Shown here: piece by piece, positions 12,201 through 24,254 of the stretch
Position numbering within the stretch: position 1 is the stretch's first letter
How the letters are laid out: every line of letters begins with the position of its first letter
NCBI RefSeq assembly: GCF_003369915.1
Contig: NC_046674.1
Span: 22,199,657 to 22,263,656, forward strand
From: Drosophila miranda
Taxonomy: Eukaryota; Arthropoda; Insecta; Diptera; Drosophilidae
Reading direction: 5' to 3'
DNA: 64,000 nucleotides
The notes under the pieces: model-generated
Databases searched by the model: none
Told to the model about the DNA's origin: nothing
What the model saw: only the letters and a program-made list of their open reading frames with translations
Made by a program: the position numbers and the translations under genes

Positions 12201-12540
12201 GGGCAGTGGTTATCGCATCTGGGCTTGCCGGCTTTCAGCATTCGGCTTTCGGCTTAGGGAATTATGGACTGCAGGGCATGGCCTGGTCAGTCCAGGCGCC
12301 CGCCGCACAGGCTTGTGCCCTGCTCCGAGCTTAGTAGCCGGAGAAGCTGCTCATCTGGTCCGCTCATTGGCGGCTTCAGCTTTGAGGTGAAATATTAGGA
12401 ATTGGAGGGAGTATGAAGATTTTCGGAAGAGCTCCAATTCATAATTATCATCAAAAGTAGCATGCGAGACTTTGCATTTATATGCATGTACAATAAAAAT
12501 CAATAAAACTCTACATCCCCACACTCCAGCCACTGGGAGC

Positions 12541-12561
12541 GAGAGAGAGAGAGAGAGAGAG
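12541..12561. repeat. (GA)n dinucleotide repeat
   Basis: Ten perfect GA units followed by GCTCGAGAGCTC. Tracts like this can bind GAGA factor or CLAMP, but no promoter is identifiable beside it. Confidence 0.85.
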
Positions 12562-14049
12562 CTCGAGAGCTCGTGTGAAAGAGCGGACAGTGGCACTACC
12601 ACAAGTTCAACAGCCCACGCATACAGGCAACCCGGCACTCAACCCTTCACACAGATACACCGGCAATAAAAACTGCAATAATATTCGTGTGTAAGCAGTG
12701 CAAAAAAACGACTCTCTCTCTCACCAATACAATGGCAAGCAGGCGGCCCCCAAAGCTGGACGCAGCAGCAGCAGAAGCAGCTCCAAATTCGCTGTCGCTC
12801 GTTCTCCCAACTCGTTCACTTCTCTCCCAAATGGCAGAGCGGCGCTCGCTCGCTGGCAGCACGCGTTGCATGCTGCGACTGCGACTGCGAAAGCGGCTGC
12901 GATGCCTGCAACATTTTGCGGTTGCTCTCGAAATCTAAATTTCAAGTTCGTCTCCCATGCAACTCATCCGGTGTCAGAGAGTTTTGGCCAGCTTCAACTA
13001 GAGCCCACACCAGCACCCGCATTTTGTCTACGGCTACGGTTGCACGATATTTTTTCCCCACATGCTATTTCAGAGCACACTAATCGCACAGGAATACGGT
13101 CACATTTGTCTGCAATGATATTTACAGGGACCCGTCGGTGTTTCTAGCTGGAGAAGACGGTCCAGCTCTCTGCTGTCTCCGATGTTGTACCAGTGGAATA
13201 AAACGTTCTACGAAATAAGTTTGTCTTTCAAAAAGCGTCGGTTAAAAACGTACACTAAATTCCGCTTCTATTACGAGCGACAGCCGCAGAAAAGAGAACA
13301 AAAAAAACATGCGAAAAACCTATGCGATAAATAAAGCAGCACGAAAAAGGGACAGAGAAAGGGACAGCGGCTGCACCGGGAAGGGCAGAGAGAAGGAACG
13401 TGGCCCCAGCTCCAGCTCCAGCTTCAGCACCAGCCCCCGTTCTGGTTGAAAACGAAACCGGATTTCTTTTTTGATTTATTTTTCCCCACTCCCCCGCTCC
13501 CCACCTCTCGCACTCCCACACCACACTTTCATCCAGTTTTGTTTCCTTTTTTTTTTTAGAAGTTTTCGAGTTGTCTCGTGTTTGGAGCTGCCTTTTTTTA
13601 CATTTGACTGAGTTTTCGGAATGCAGTTTCCCTTCTGGAAACTTTGCCCCGTTTTGTTATGTTCCGCTGCAGCAGCAGTGGGTTCCGGGGTTCCGGGGCT
13701 CCGGGGCTCCGGGGCTCCGTGGCTCTGCGGTTCCGGGGGGTGGGTTCTCTTCTTTATGGTTTTATTTTATTGGATGGTTTATGTTTATTTTCCACTGCCC
13801 GGTTTCCGTGTAATGTTTTGCATATTTTTGCGGAGTGAAACAGGTTTTACTTTTTATTTATTTCATGTATTTCTGTTTTATTTTTTGAATTTCTCGCCAT
13901 CCAAAAAGGAATACGAAAAGCTTTTGTTTTGATTTTGAAATGGAACTGGTTTTCTGAGTCAGTTGGTTGCTTGTCCAGATCGTGTGAGGGGTGGGGTGGG
14001 GAGAGTTGGAGGCACCACCTTCAAGAACTTGTGGCCCAGTGCCCCACCA

Positions 14050-14967
14050 TTAAGTCGGCTTTGCCTCTGCCTCCTCGTTGTCCTTTCGGGCACCACTACT
14101 GCTGCTGCTGCTGTTTCTGCTGGGAAGTCGCACCATGTCCACGTTGTAGAGCCGAAAGCCGACCTTCTTGCACCGCAAATTGAGGGTGACGACCATGCAG
14201 TAGAGCAGGACCATGAGTTGTCTGGCCCGCAGCACATACGAAGCACCCATGCCGTCAGGGAAGATCGGCTTGTCCCACTCGGAGCAGTCGTAGAGAAAGT
14301 AGCCGCCGTCGTGGCTGGAGCTGAAGCCGAAGGCAAGGCGTCGCTCTTGGCACTCGAGGATGCCCCATTGGAAGCGCGTAAAGAAGTAGCTGAGAGCCTC
14401 CAGGAGACTCATGGAGGAGCTGGCCGGGGCGCTGTAGACATGCCCGAAGGCCACCAGCTCCATCTGCACTAGGAAGTGGATGTCCTGGAAGTCGCACTGG
14501 ACGGACATCTGGTCGGGACCGAGGTTCTGGTCCCACCGCTGGCTGTACTCCACACTGTCCCGGTAGTATTTATCCCCGTTCACGACAATCGCGTCCAATA
14601 GCTTGCTGGTCCAGTCGCCGAGCCGCCGGAAGATGCTGGCTGCACAGCAGGCCACGACGTAGCAGCCCAGGGACTGGCGACCCCGCACCTTGCTATCGAA
14701 CCAGGCGGCCCGCGGATGCAGTCCGCCCCACATCGACCAGAGGCGACCCTCGATCTCCACGTCGAATTCCCGCCAGCGGGTGTCGCTCTGATGGCGCGGG
14801 CGGCCCTCGAGGTTATACCTCAGTCTTCGACTCCAGATCGGAGAACTGTTGCCGGGCACCAGCCAGGTCATAGACTCGCTGCGAACGGTCTGAGACGCGG
14901 GCTGCTTGAGCAGCTTCATCAGACCGGCGATGGCGGCCGGATCTTCGGACTTCTGATGATGCAACAT
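14050..14967 (-). CDS. Uncharacterised 305-aa protein, possible papain-like/C76-type fold
   Basis: A single-exon frame with strong coding composition (GC-rich third positions). Residues about 80-135 carry Trp-Gly-Gly-Leu-His, an Arg-Gly-Arg-Gln-Ser-Leu-Gly-Cys segment, a Trp, then LLDAIVVNGDKYYRDS. This order resembles the start of viral-tegument/C76-like cysteine protease folds, where a Gln/Cys helix is followed by 'LD..L..GD.LY'. A Cys falls at the expected nucleophile position. Residues 225-275 contain HDGGYFLYDCSEW, then a hydrophobic segment (MVLLYCMVVTLNLRC) that could be a core strand or a membrane segment. The C-terminus is a Ser-rich, then acidic tail. There is no signal peptide. The ATG at 14967 opens the frame; an upstream exon cannot be excluded. 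The neighbour at 15.4-16.8 kb is on the same strand. The function is unknown and the fold match is only by eye. Confidence 0.65.
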   Translation of the reverse strand: MLHHQKSEDPAAIAGLMKLLKQPASQTVRSESMTWLVPGNSSPIWSRRLRYNLEGRPRHQSDTRWREFDVEIEGRLWSMWGGLHPRAAWFDSKVRGRQSLGCYVVACCAASIFRRLGDWTSKLLDAIVVNGDKYYRDSVEYSQRWDQNLGPDQMSVQCDFQDIHFLVQMELVAFGHVYSAPASSSMSLLEALSYFFTRFQWGILECQERRLAFGFSSSHDGGYFLYDCSEWDKPIFPDGMGASYVLRARQLMVLLYCMVVTLNLRCKKVGFRLYNVDMVRLPSRNSSSSSSGARKDNEEAEAKPT

Positions 14968-15383
14968 CTCTCGGCCTCGAACCGAAGAGGGTTGGCAGCG
15001 ATCCTGGAGCGGCTGTAGAATCAGCGATCACCATGCGCTTGAAGCCAGTCTCTGGCCACATTTTGGGACTCCACGGTACACCAGCTGGTATGAGGCTGGT
15101 ATGGGGATGAAACGGGAAATTTGATGGGGGGAAATTACGGAGAAAGTACAGAGACGCACAATTTAAAACTGAATGAAAAGGCACAGCCTTCTAAAGCCAA
15201 AAAGGCTGCTGTAATGAGGCTGCTTCATCACTCCCCCATAGGTGGAGTCACGAAACGAAAGAAAAATGCATCGATCGTGTTTTCTTGTAATGTGTAATCA
15301 CTGTTGTTACAAACACACACTGATGGCATTGGACCAGAGTCCACAGTATGATTTAAAGTGCCACTTCGCGCTCTCTAATCGGT

Positions 15384-16831
15384 TCAATTTCGGAAGAGGT
15401 CCAGAGACTCATTTACCGGTTGCTCTGCGCACTTACAGCGCTTGAGCTCCTCGAGGACCTTCTTGGTTTTCTTGAGCAGACACTCCCTTGACAAATACAA
15501 GTCCTTTTCCATCTGGGCCAGCCTGCGTCCAATCCTGTCCTGCATACTCTGGAGGACGGCCATGTCCCGCTCGGCCCGGTCTTTGCTGATCTTGCTGTTG
15601 CCCAATTTGTCGCAGAATGCTTCAAAGTTCTGGTCCAAGGTGACCATCTTGTCCTCCATGCCACTGATTTTCTGCCTGAGATCCTTGACGCGACTGTTCA
15701 AGTCCTGCAGAGGCTCGACTGTATCTGATTCCTCGGGCTTTTGCTTGGCGTCACTTGGTGTCTGATAAATCTCGCAAACCTTCGACAAGCTGCCACGAAA
15801 CTGTTCCCAATCAACGCTATCGAGGTCGCCATCCATGTTATTTGTGAAATCGTTGATCTTTACGACAAGCTGATTGATTTCATCCTCCTTGCTAACAGCA
15901 TCTTCGGTAGACTTCTCTTCAAGGATCTCTTTCGTTTCGTCCGTCTTGTCAATGTCTTGGTCTATCTCGCTGGATGTCTGGGGTTCGGCCTGGAGATCGA
16001 CCAGGGGCTCGACCTGAGGCTCGGCTTGGGGCTCCGCCTGGGACTCGTCCTGCGGCTCGTCCTGCGACTCGTCTTGCGGCTCGTCCTGCGACTCGTCTTG
16101 CGGCTCGTCCTGCGACTCGTCTTGTGGCTCGTCCTGCAGCTCGTCCTGCGGCTCGTCCTGCAGCTCGTCCTGCAGCTCGTCCTGCAGCTCGTCCTGCGGC
16201 TCGTCCTGGGTCTCGACCTGGGGCTTGACCTGGGGCTTGACCTGGGGCTTGACCTGGGGCTTGGCCTGCGGCTTGAACACGGGCTCTTTGACTGGGTGGT
16301 CTCTCTTATAGCCACACATGATGCCCCTCTGTGGGTTGAGCACTTGTTCATTTATTCCGTAAACGGATACCTTTTTGACCCAGCCACGTACCTTAATCAG
16401 TGTCGACTTGAGGCTCTTGGCCTTAGAGATCGCCTTCGTCATGAATTCATTACGCATTTCTTTGACCAACTCCTGGATTTGGCCAGAAGCCGCATAGTCG
16501 GCCGACAAGCGCTTCTGATAGTCACCGCAGTTGTCTTCCTCCGTTGGCTTATCCAGCGACTCGTACTCGATCAAACCCTTCTGCGAGGGTGCATCCAAAT
16601 GTTGGTTACTCGCATCCCATGGGATAATCTCGCTTTAGAGGCGATACTTACCTCAACCATGAAGCCCAGATGTATGGCGTCGGAGGTCAGCTGCACACCC
16701 ACCGGATCCTGGTTCAAACTGTCCTTGGGGGCGGGCAGACCGTAAGGAGATTGGACCACCTCGTTATCTGGCTCAGCCTCCCCGATTCCCATGGAAGCGT
16801 CGTCCGTAGGCTGCTCCCGATTCGATTCCAT
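15384..16831 (-). CDS. Acidic coiled-coil protein with Pro-Gln-Asp-Glu repeats, about 458 aa
   Basis: Two exons. Exon 1 is 16652-16831 (60 codons, MESNREQPTD...HLGFMVE), with donor GTAAGT. The intron is 16581-16651 (71 bases). Exon 2 is 15384-16580 (398 codons), starting KGLIEYESLDKP. The splice keeps phase 0. Residues 60-165 form a conserved-looking region (IKVRGWVKKVSVYGINEQVL). Residues about 175-265 are tandem short repeats of KPQV, then DELQ/DEPQ/DESQ, strongly acidic. The C-terminal about 150 residues are heptad-rich coiled coil, ending in a Cys pair (KRCKC). There is no signal peptide or membrane segment. The family is not recognised. The layout of a globular head, an acidic spacer and a coiled coil fits a structural protein, for example cytoskeletal or axonemal (inference). 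The repeat tract gives long antisense open frames that are shadows. Confidence 0.75.
16010..16265. repeat. In-frame minisatellite encoding the PQDE repeats
   Basis: Tandem 12-base units of the type TCGTCCTGCGGC/TCGTCTTGCGGC/TCGTCCTGCAGC, followed by GACCTGGGGCTT units. All are multiples of three and lie inside the coding exon, so copy-number change keeps the frame. A length polymorphism is likely. Confidence 0.85.
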
Positions 16832-16969
16832 TTTACCGAAAATTTTCAATTTAAAAATGTTTCACGTTCGTCTGTATTGGAATAATAACAAATTTAAAAT
16901 GATTTGTGGCTCCGATTTGATGTGGAGATACAAAACGAAATGACAGCTGACACTTGGCCTGGGCCTAGG

Positions 16970-17050
16970 CCTACTTTTTGAGCCAGTGCTAATGGGGAAG
17001 GGGGGGGTTCCTACTTTTTGGGCCAGTGCTAATGGGGAAGGGGGGGTTCC
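16970..17050. repeat. Tandem duplication of about 40 bases
   Basis: The block starting CCTACTTTTTGAGCCAGTGC occurs twice in a row (16970 and 17010) with one base change and a one-base difference in the G run. Confidence 0.9.
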
Positions 17051-19744
17051 CTGATCTGATTATGGTTGACCCGCCCGGGAGCAGTACGAGTACAACCAGA
17101 AATTAAGTTCGCGTTGCAGCAACGCATTAGCGCAACCAATAATTTGAGGCATCGTAAACACGTCGTAAATGTTGCACTGGCAAATTTTAGGCCTTAATTT
17201 TCTATAGAAGACAACGGGGGGGGACAAGGGAGTCCCCTCCCTCTCCTGGCTCCTGCCTCATTGCTCTCCAGCAGGGAGCTTCTTGCAACTGCAAGGCGTA
17301 ATTACAGTCCATTAAATTCGCAGCGTTTGCTCCGCGGTTGCTTCTTTCACTTGGCGCATGCATGATAAGTGCCACTTGCCACTTGCCGCTTGCCTCCTTG
17401 GCACTCGCCCCATCCCCATTCCCATCCCCACCACCTTGGCCAACGTGCGTTCATCAAAGGGAAATGAAAACGTTTCGCATTTCTCTTTTCGCTGCTCTTT
17501 CTGTGGCATGCAGCAACAGCGGTCTTTGTGTCTGTCGGTCTCTGAGGTGTAACATACAAGCAAAATATACATACGTATATTCTTATGCTGCAAGGGCATA
17601 TTCGATTCCGCAAAACTGAACACAGAACTCATTTTTTGGACCCTGATTTACCAGCTTTAAATAAATAATAACGAGTTCCATAGTCATAAGCCCTGAAAAA
17701 GGTTACACATAAAGACAATAAAGAATGAGTTCCAAGAATGGTAATCCGTAAAGGCTACGACACATATTCAATGAAAGTATGGACTGGGAATCCGTTTGCT
17801 TCAGGAAATTCCCGGAATATTCTGAGTGGCATCCCCTCGAGAGGCAATGCAGGGTGATCCAAGAGTCGGCTCTTGAGCTAAAAGTCCCCATTTGTTTTCT
17901 CATATTTTAATTAGAGCCTTGTGCCACTCGGTGTCCGTTTGTCTCCTCACCGCTGACTCTTGTGGCCCCAAGTTAGTTAGGATTCAACCTGCCTCTGCCT
18001 CTGCCTCTGTCCCTGCCTTAAGACATATAGCAGTGGCACTTCTCAGCCAGTAATTACATAACTCGCTGCCATGCCATCCAGTTGACCATGGCCATGGCCG
18101 TGGCTAGAAGATGTCGGAACGAACGGCTGCCACAGCCACTGCCACTGCAACTGCCGCCCCTGATAGGTTAATCAATTTATTTGAATGCGGAACGCGGACG
18201 AGTGTAATTGCCCCTGCGATGCTTATCGTCAAGTTGATGGAAAAGAATGGGATAAGAGAGCCATCCCAGCGATCGCAAATAAAATGCGGATAAGTGGGTC
18301 TGGATGAAATAAAAAGATCCAATCCAAGATGATCCCATCTCTAATGTGGCATTTCCTAGCATTTCCCGCAAGTATCTGAGAGTGGAATATTAATAGACCT
18401 GGCAGCAAACCGATTCAAGTGGGTCACAAAGCAGATATGATTAGGCCAGAGCCGGGGCAGATCAAATGATCGACTATTAATAGAGGTGGCCTGGCGTGGA
18501 TAAAGCGAGGAAAGCGTCGCGTCGCTGGGAAAACTGGATGGATGGAAATTGTGTGACCAATCGGCAGAAAGTCAAGGCTTCGACTACCACCAAAAAGGTG
18601 GAGTCCGTTGACGATCTTTCTCCTTGATCTTGCCAAAAGACAGAGTTCCGATCCCCCTTTTCTGGCTTTATCCAGCCATGCCAGCCGCAGGTTTGAAGTT
18701 AATTTTTTTGAATTATAACCAAGTCCCCAGTGTCCCATCTACTCGTAAAACATTCATCTATTATATTATGGCGATGTATTTTTCCGCTGCGGTTTTTCTG
18801 CTATTTGCTATGATTAATTTTATTATTATTATTCCTTCTCATTGTTTGCAGCCAAATAAAAAACTCGAAATAAAAACAAATGCTGCTCAAAACAGTATCG
18901 AATTATTGGATAGATGTTCGGAGAACAATGACGGGGGGAGGCCGAATGCAATTAAATTAAAACTGCACAAACATGCACAATTTACATAAATGAATCCCGT
19001 GATGATTTATTAATTTCATTTTGTATTAAAATCCAGCATAATTTGCAAAGCTTTTTATATGCACAACATATATCAATGAGGGAACAAAACGCGCGCGCGT
19101 CCAATACATCCAAAAAAAGGAAAAGGAATGCTTTATAATTGGAATTAATTGGAAAAGTTGTCGGATCAGAGAAAAGCGGAATGACAAATTGTTGATTATA
19201 TTGCTATTATAAAAGCATGATTTGCCGAGGCAGAAAAACCCGAGCCTAATTAGCTGTTTTTGTACCAGGCGCCTGCATTCCATCTCCATTCCTCCATGTC
19301 ATTGTGGCATCTCCAGGCACCATCAATCGATATGGTGCGGACTTCGGAGAAGCCTCGGCCAGATCTTGCACTTGCCTGCCCTATCGCGGCAGTGGCAATG
19401 TCTTTGCGCCTTCGTCCAGAAAGGTCAGGGATGCGGTCCGTCTTGGACAGAGAGATAAGGGCCCATGGACAAGAGCCCCCATTGTTCTCGATTTGCTTGT
19501 GGAGGGGACACAGGGCCACAGAGCTGCAAGGGGAATGACACATATAGTAATTGTGGAAATACTAAAATCCCACTAAAAAATGAGTTTCTCTTTTGGTAAT
19601 GAGTGAGATTCGCCTGGAAACCTTGAAGTGGTGAGTGCCTGAATCGAACCGTAAAGTGCAACACAATTTCTCCGCCCCTCGAAGCCTCACCTGCCACACA
19701 GCACTTGCTCCTGCCACAGCCCACACATGCCACAAGTTGAATTT

Positions 19745-19950
19745 TCATTATACTCTTTCGTAGAGAGTGTGTTATGATTTCAAACAGGTGTTTGCTAGGC
19801 AAAAACTGCGGCCTCAAAGGATATATATTCTAAATCAACAGCGAGGCAATGTGCATCGATTTTCAACATATTCCTTTTATATTTGATGACTCCAGCATAC
19901 GAATTTGTGCCCGTCTAGGAATAGACAGATCCGAAAGTGTATAAAAACCA
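19745..19950. mobile_element. DINE-1/SGM-like remnant
   Basis: The head TATACTCTTTCGTAGAGAGTG is followed by TTATGATTTCAAACAGGTGTTTGC, then GGATATATATTCTAAATCAACAGC and GACAGATCCGAAAGTGTATAAAAACC. This is the same order of blocks as the family's degenerate hairpin head and TATATATTCTTGATCA core. It is strongly diverged. Confidence 0.5.
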
Positions 19951-22900
19951 TCAACCCCTTGAAGCTGCCAATTTTTTGTACTTAATTTTTCGTTTTGTTG
20001 CATTTTGTTTTGGCCGCCAGTCGGCTGACCGAACTTGAAATTTGATATCCACTACAACAGCGGCACCAGACCAACAATTGCAACCTGTTGCAAGTAGTTG
20101 TTGCCTTAGCCAGAGCCGAAACTCGATGTTGTTTGCTGTTGCTGTTGCTGTTGCTGTGGCTGTTGCTGCTGCTTTTTTGTCGCCAAATCCTGTGCTGTGA
20201 TACTGTGATGCTGTGGCGTTTGCCCACGTGGTGTCATGAACTTGCCAATCCATTCCGGTGAAAACCAACAAGGCTGCTGCTGCTTCTGCTGCTGTTGCTG
20301 CTGTTGGGGAGAAATTTTCCTGTGGAAAGTCGTTAAAATATTTCTGTTCACACTGCTCGAGTATGAGTATGAGTATGAGTAGGAGGAAGAGGAGATCTGC
20401 TGGAAGGAGCCTTCTTCTCCACAAAGGATGCTGGAAAGAGCCACAACAGTCGACACCCAAACAAAATCCATGGGGCTTTTAATTGTCAAAAGTGTAATGC
20501 GACAGCGATGCATCAACCGGAAAGAGAGCAGAGCCCCGGCCATGATGATGACAAAGGCCCAGCACGAGGCGTCATGCCACTGGTCTCGTGTAACAGCCGC
20601 CTGGGTGGATGGTGGCAACACTTGAGCCAACACGCCGTCGGCCGGGGACACGTGTCTGGCTGAAAGCAGGCAGGGTGGGGGACGGGATGGTATGGGCTGG
20701 CAGGCAAGTGGCTAATTAGGGCTACGACAGCCACTCCTCAAAGTAAGACACCTCAGTGGCTGCCAAATCAAAACGACAGATGATTTGCATTGGAGCAACA
20801 GCAACAGTTCCTCCATCCATTCTCGACTCTTCGCAGATGATGGCGATGGCGTGCAACCGACAAGTCCAACTATTAATCCGAGTATGTGGAACACAATTCC
20901 TCTGGCAATTGCCAAGGCAATTTCACAATTATCGCATGTACTCCTCGTACCTTAAAATTCCAGCAACTTATCCCTGCCCCAGCCCCAGCCCCTGCCCAAG
21001 CTCCTCCTCCCGTTGCATGAGAGCTAATTGAAAAGCTGCGTGTCCGAGTACGAGCTGGAGAAGATATGTGTGTCTTCTATTGAAGAGCGGGACTGGGACT
21101 GGCACGGAGACTGAGATCGGGACTTGTGTGGTCTTATCGCACTGACAGTTGTCAGTGCCGATAACTGACACTTTACACCAAACCATTTATGTTCTATGTT
21201 CGGTCTAGCACTTTCTGGTCTGGATCTGGATCTGGGTCTGGGTCTGGGTCTGTGTCTGGGTCCCTCCTCGCTCTGACATTATTTGTCAGAGATTTTTTGA
21301 CTGGTTGCTGGATGGGTCGGTTTCCTAGCGGTGTTCCAAGAGCGTCAGGAAATGGGACTCTGGGATAAGGCGAAGACAGATGGACAGATTGACGGGAGAA
21401 GATTCAGATTCGGATTGGGATTCAGATGCAGAATGCAATCTTCCACACTTCCTTGTTGGCCCTCTGCCTCTCCCTCTCCTGAATGACACAACACAATAAT
21501 GGCCAAGACCTAACCCAAATACCAACGCATTGTCCAAGCTAATGAGCGGGCCACTTAGGAGCGCATTCCTGCAACTCATGGAACATCACCGAAGTGTGCG
21601 CAACTTTAATTTCCAGCGCCATAAATCAAATCCGCGACCCAGCCAGCCAGCAAGCAACCAGCAAGCAGCCAGCCACCAAGTCAGAGCCAACTCTAAATGA
21701 AGTAGTTACCAGTTGCCATCGACCAGGCCGCCGCGCATTGAACGCCATTCATCATCATCATCATCATCGCCATGTCCATGATGCAGGGAATTCAATTCAC
21801 GCCTGCGAGGAATGCCTTTGAGAGTGCACCAGCAGTGGTGAATCCCCATATACCCATGTCCCCAGCAGCAGCAGCAGCACCACCAGTTGCAGTTGCAGTG
21901 CGTCGCATGAGGCGATAATTAGCGCGCAATTGTCGTTAACGCCGCCTTTGTCTACGTCTATTCCTGCCATGTCCACCGGGGGAGCAAAGGGGGGACGGGA
22001 GAACCCTGAGTCAGCAGCAGTTGATCGTCCGCCAGGAACGTGACGAGCACCACAATTGCAGTCAATCAACGATTGGATGAGATGTGGTTGGGATGCGGCT
22101 GGGGTTGGGTTAGATTGGGATTGGGATTGGATGAGATGATCACCTGCAGAAGGTGTACACTGCACATACGTCGCGTCGATTATTCTATGCAGCAAAGACT
22201 CGGCAAAAGAGCTCCTCTAGGAGCAACCGGTTCCTGCATAAATCATAAAATAAAAGACACTAAAAGCGAAAATAAATCACGAGAGCGCATGGGGGAAACC
22301 GGGCGGACATTAGAGAAATTTGCCTGGCCACAGGACCGGCTACCGGCTACCGGGCTACCGGCTGCCCGAGATCCCCTGGCCGAATATTAATTGTGAGTGC
22401 ACCGGGCGCATCAATTCAAAGCTGGGGACTCTCCTGCTCTGCTCTGCTCTGCTCTGCTCTGCTCGAACACTCCACAATCCCGCGGCGAACCACCACAGCC
22501 ACAGCGCATGCGTGGCTGGATGAGGTATGGGACCTGAATATAGTCTCCGATTGCCTTTGAAATATGACGCCCAGTTTTTGCGCACATGGAAATGGATTTC
22601 TCTGGCGGGGCCATTTCCAATGCGAATGGAGCGTGGATTTCCGAGAATTCAACAAAACATGGGCGTTATTCTCCTCCATTTGTGCAAATGAACCTCTGGA
22701 ATGGCTGCTGGAACGGCTGCTGGATGGTTGTGATGCATGCGAGTGAGATTCAAATTTGCCACAATTATAGTACATATGTATGCCACAATTCTTGGCCAGA
22801 ATGGAAGGGTGAACCAAACCAAACCAAACCAATTTCGGAAGATTGTTCCCGCCAATTAACAATAAACGAATGTTAATCGATTCAAAGTACAGTTGCCGCA

Positions 22901-22957
22901 TGTTCTGCTAGTCTGCAGTCGAAATGCCATTACGGACACATGCTAATGATGCCCCAC

Positions 22958-22958
<1 letters not shown>

Positions 22959-22993
<35 letters not shown>
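22959..22993. repeat. (CT)n microsatellite
   Basis: A nearly uninterrupted CT run of about 35 bases. Confidence 0.9.
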
Positions 22994-23582
22994 TTCGCTC
23001 TGTGGCTCTGTGTAGATCTCTGGCCTAAACGCGATGAATCTGCAGTTTCTCTGGCCCATAAACTGACTGCCAACTACCGACTTCTGTCCGTTTGCGAATG
23101 AATGCCTCCTATGGCGTCGACTCAAGTCGGCAGGAAAAACCGGCAGTCAGCAGCAGGCAGTGTATGGCAGAAGGAAGTAGGCAGAAGGCAGAAGGGGTGG
23201 TGGGGGATGGGGCCTCCTCCAGGCAAGACCCAAGCACCAAAGCGGCGGCAAAAAGTGGCAAATGTAATTTAATAAATTAATTACATCAATTAGTTGCTGC
23301 ATTTTTATTGAAATTGCTGTAAATATTGGGCTAGACAACTCGGCCAGCAGCCAGCAACGGCCAGCAGCCAGTGGCACTACTGTCTGCCATTCCGCCTGGA
23401 TTTATGGAGCATTTCTCATCGCCCGGCAATGGAGCAGCGAAGCCTGCCTAACTTATGGGAAATTTATTCGATGTGGAATCGGTAGGAGTGTCCCTCCGGC
23501 CCGGAGTTAATGAAGGCGCTTTGTATTGATTAGCCCGTGGAAGGGGAGACAAATGGGTATTCAAATGTGTGCGGTATGTGGG

Positions 23583-23596
<14 letters not shown>

Positions 23597-23613
<17 letters not shown>
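23597..23613. repeat. 17-base poly-G run after (GT)n
   Basis: A GT repeat runs directly into 17 consecutive G residues. Runs of this length are rare and prone to sequencing-length error. Confidence 0.8.
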
Positions 23614-23614
<1 letters not shown>

Positions 23615-24254
23615 CAAGTTATTAGATCTAAAACAATTTTCAAAAGGGAAAGAGAGCAGGGAAGGGGGCACTCAATCGATTTACAGTCCATTATGTCAGT
23701 CAGATCCGCAACCTGCCCCAACTCTTTGTCTTGGGATGGCTTCATTTATAGTGTCAAGCGTGTTGTGAGGGGGAGGACGTGACTAAACTGCTACCTACAC
23801 CATCTGCATAATCCGTCGGGAATTACTTTGGAAAATGCCCAAAAACCAATCGAAACAAAGACAGACCTGCCCAGGCCCCATGCTAGAACATTGGCTGCAT
23901 ATTGATGTGGGGGGATGCCGATGCCTATGCCGATGCAATAACATCCAAAATACACATCCAAATCCACACATCAACCATATTCGTAGCTGCAAATGTAAAT
24001 GCAAATGCAAATGCAGCAGCGCCCCGTGATTGATTCAGCTGTGGATCGTGTTGAGCTGTTTTGTGTCGCGCTTTTGGGGTCAGTGTCAGCGGGAGGTCGT
24101 GGCAGCCGCTCCCGCACCCGCACCCGCACCCGGACCCGGACCCGCCCCTCCCATCTTCGATCACACACGCAATCCGCATCTTAAGCAGAGCCCCCTTTCG
24201 ACGGGGGTCTCGTATGTATATATTCCAGCCCCACCGCCAGAGCACCGTGTAGTC

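Larger units (their letters stand above)
9920..14049. other. Intergenic or regulatory DNA, no gene recognised
   Basis: The region is rich in simple sequence: (GT)n at about 10517-10537, (CTGT)n at 10968-11004, (CT)n at 11052-11071 and (GA)n at 12541-12561. It also has a DINE-1-like remnant (11798-12200) and many short T-rich stretches. A GATAAAAGG box at about 10551 followed by TCAGT could be a core promoter but has no visible downstream gene. The longest open frame (12698-13147) is low-complexity and not convincing. Confidence 0.55.
16832..24254. other. Gene-poor intergenic DNA
   Basis: No gene is recognised. Notable content includes a tandem duplication of about 40 bases at 16970-17050 and a DINE-1-like remnant at 19745-19950. 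Poly-Gln-type CAG/TGC tracts lie near 20130-20310 and GGTCTG repeats near 21220-21260. (CTCTG)n is at 22435-22462, (CT)n at 22959-22993 and a 17-base G run at 23597-23613. Long open frames here (for example 19951-20651 minus) are low-complexity and overlap each other in several frames. Confidence 0.6.

Noticed and set aside
12698-13147. 149-codon plus-strand frame
   Set aside because: Ala/Ser/Arg-rich low complexity from GC-rich simple sequence; other frames are open over the same stretch.
15741-16745. 334-codon plus-strand frame with LRLVLRLV repeats
   Set aside because: Antisense shadow of the PQDE repeat tract of the minus-strand gene.
19951-20651. Overlapping 169- and 181-codon minus-strand frames
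   Set aside because: They are opened by CAG/TGC repeats, several frames are open together, and no domain is present.
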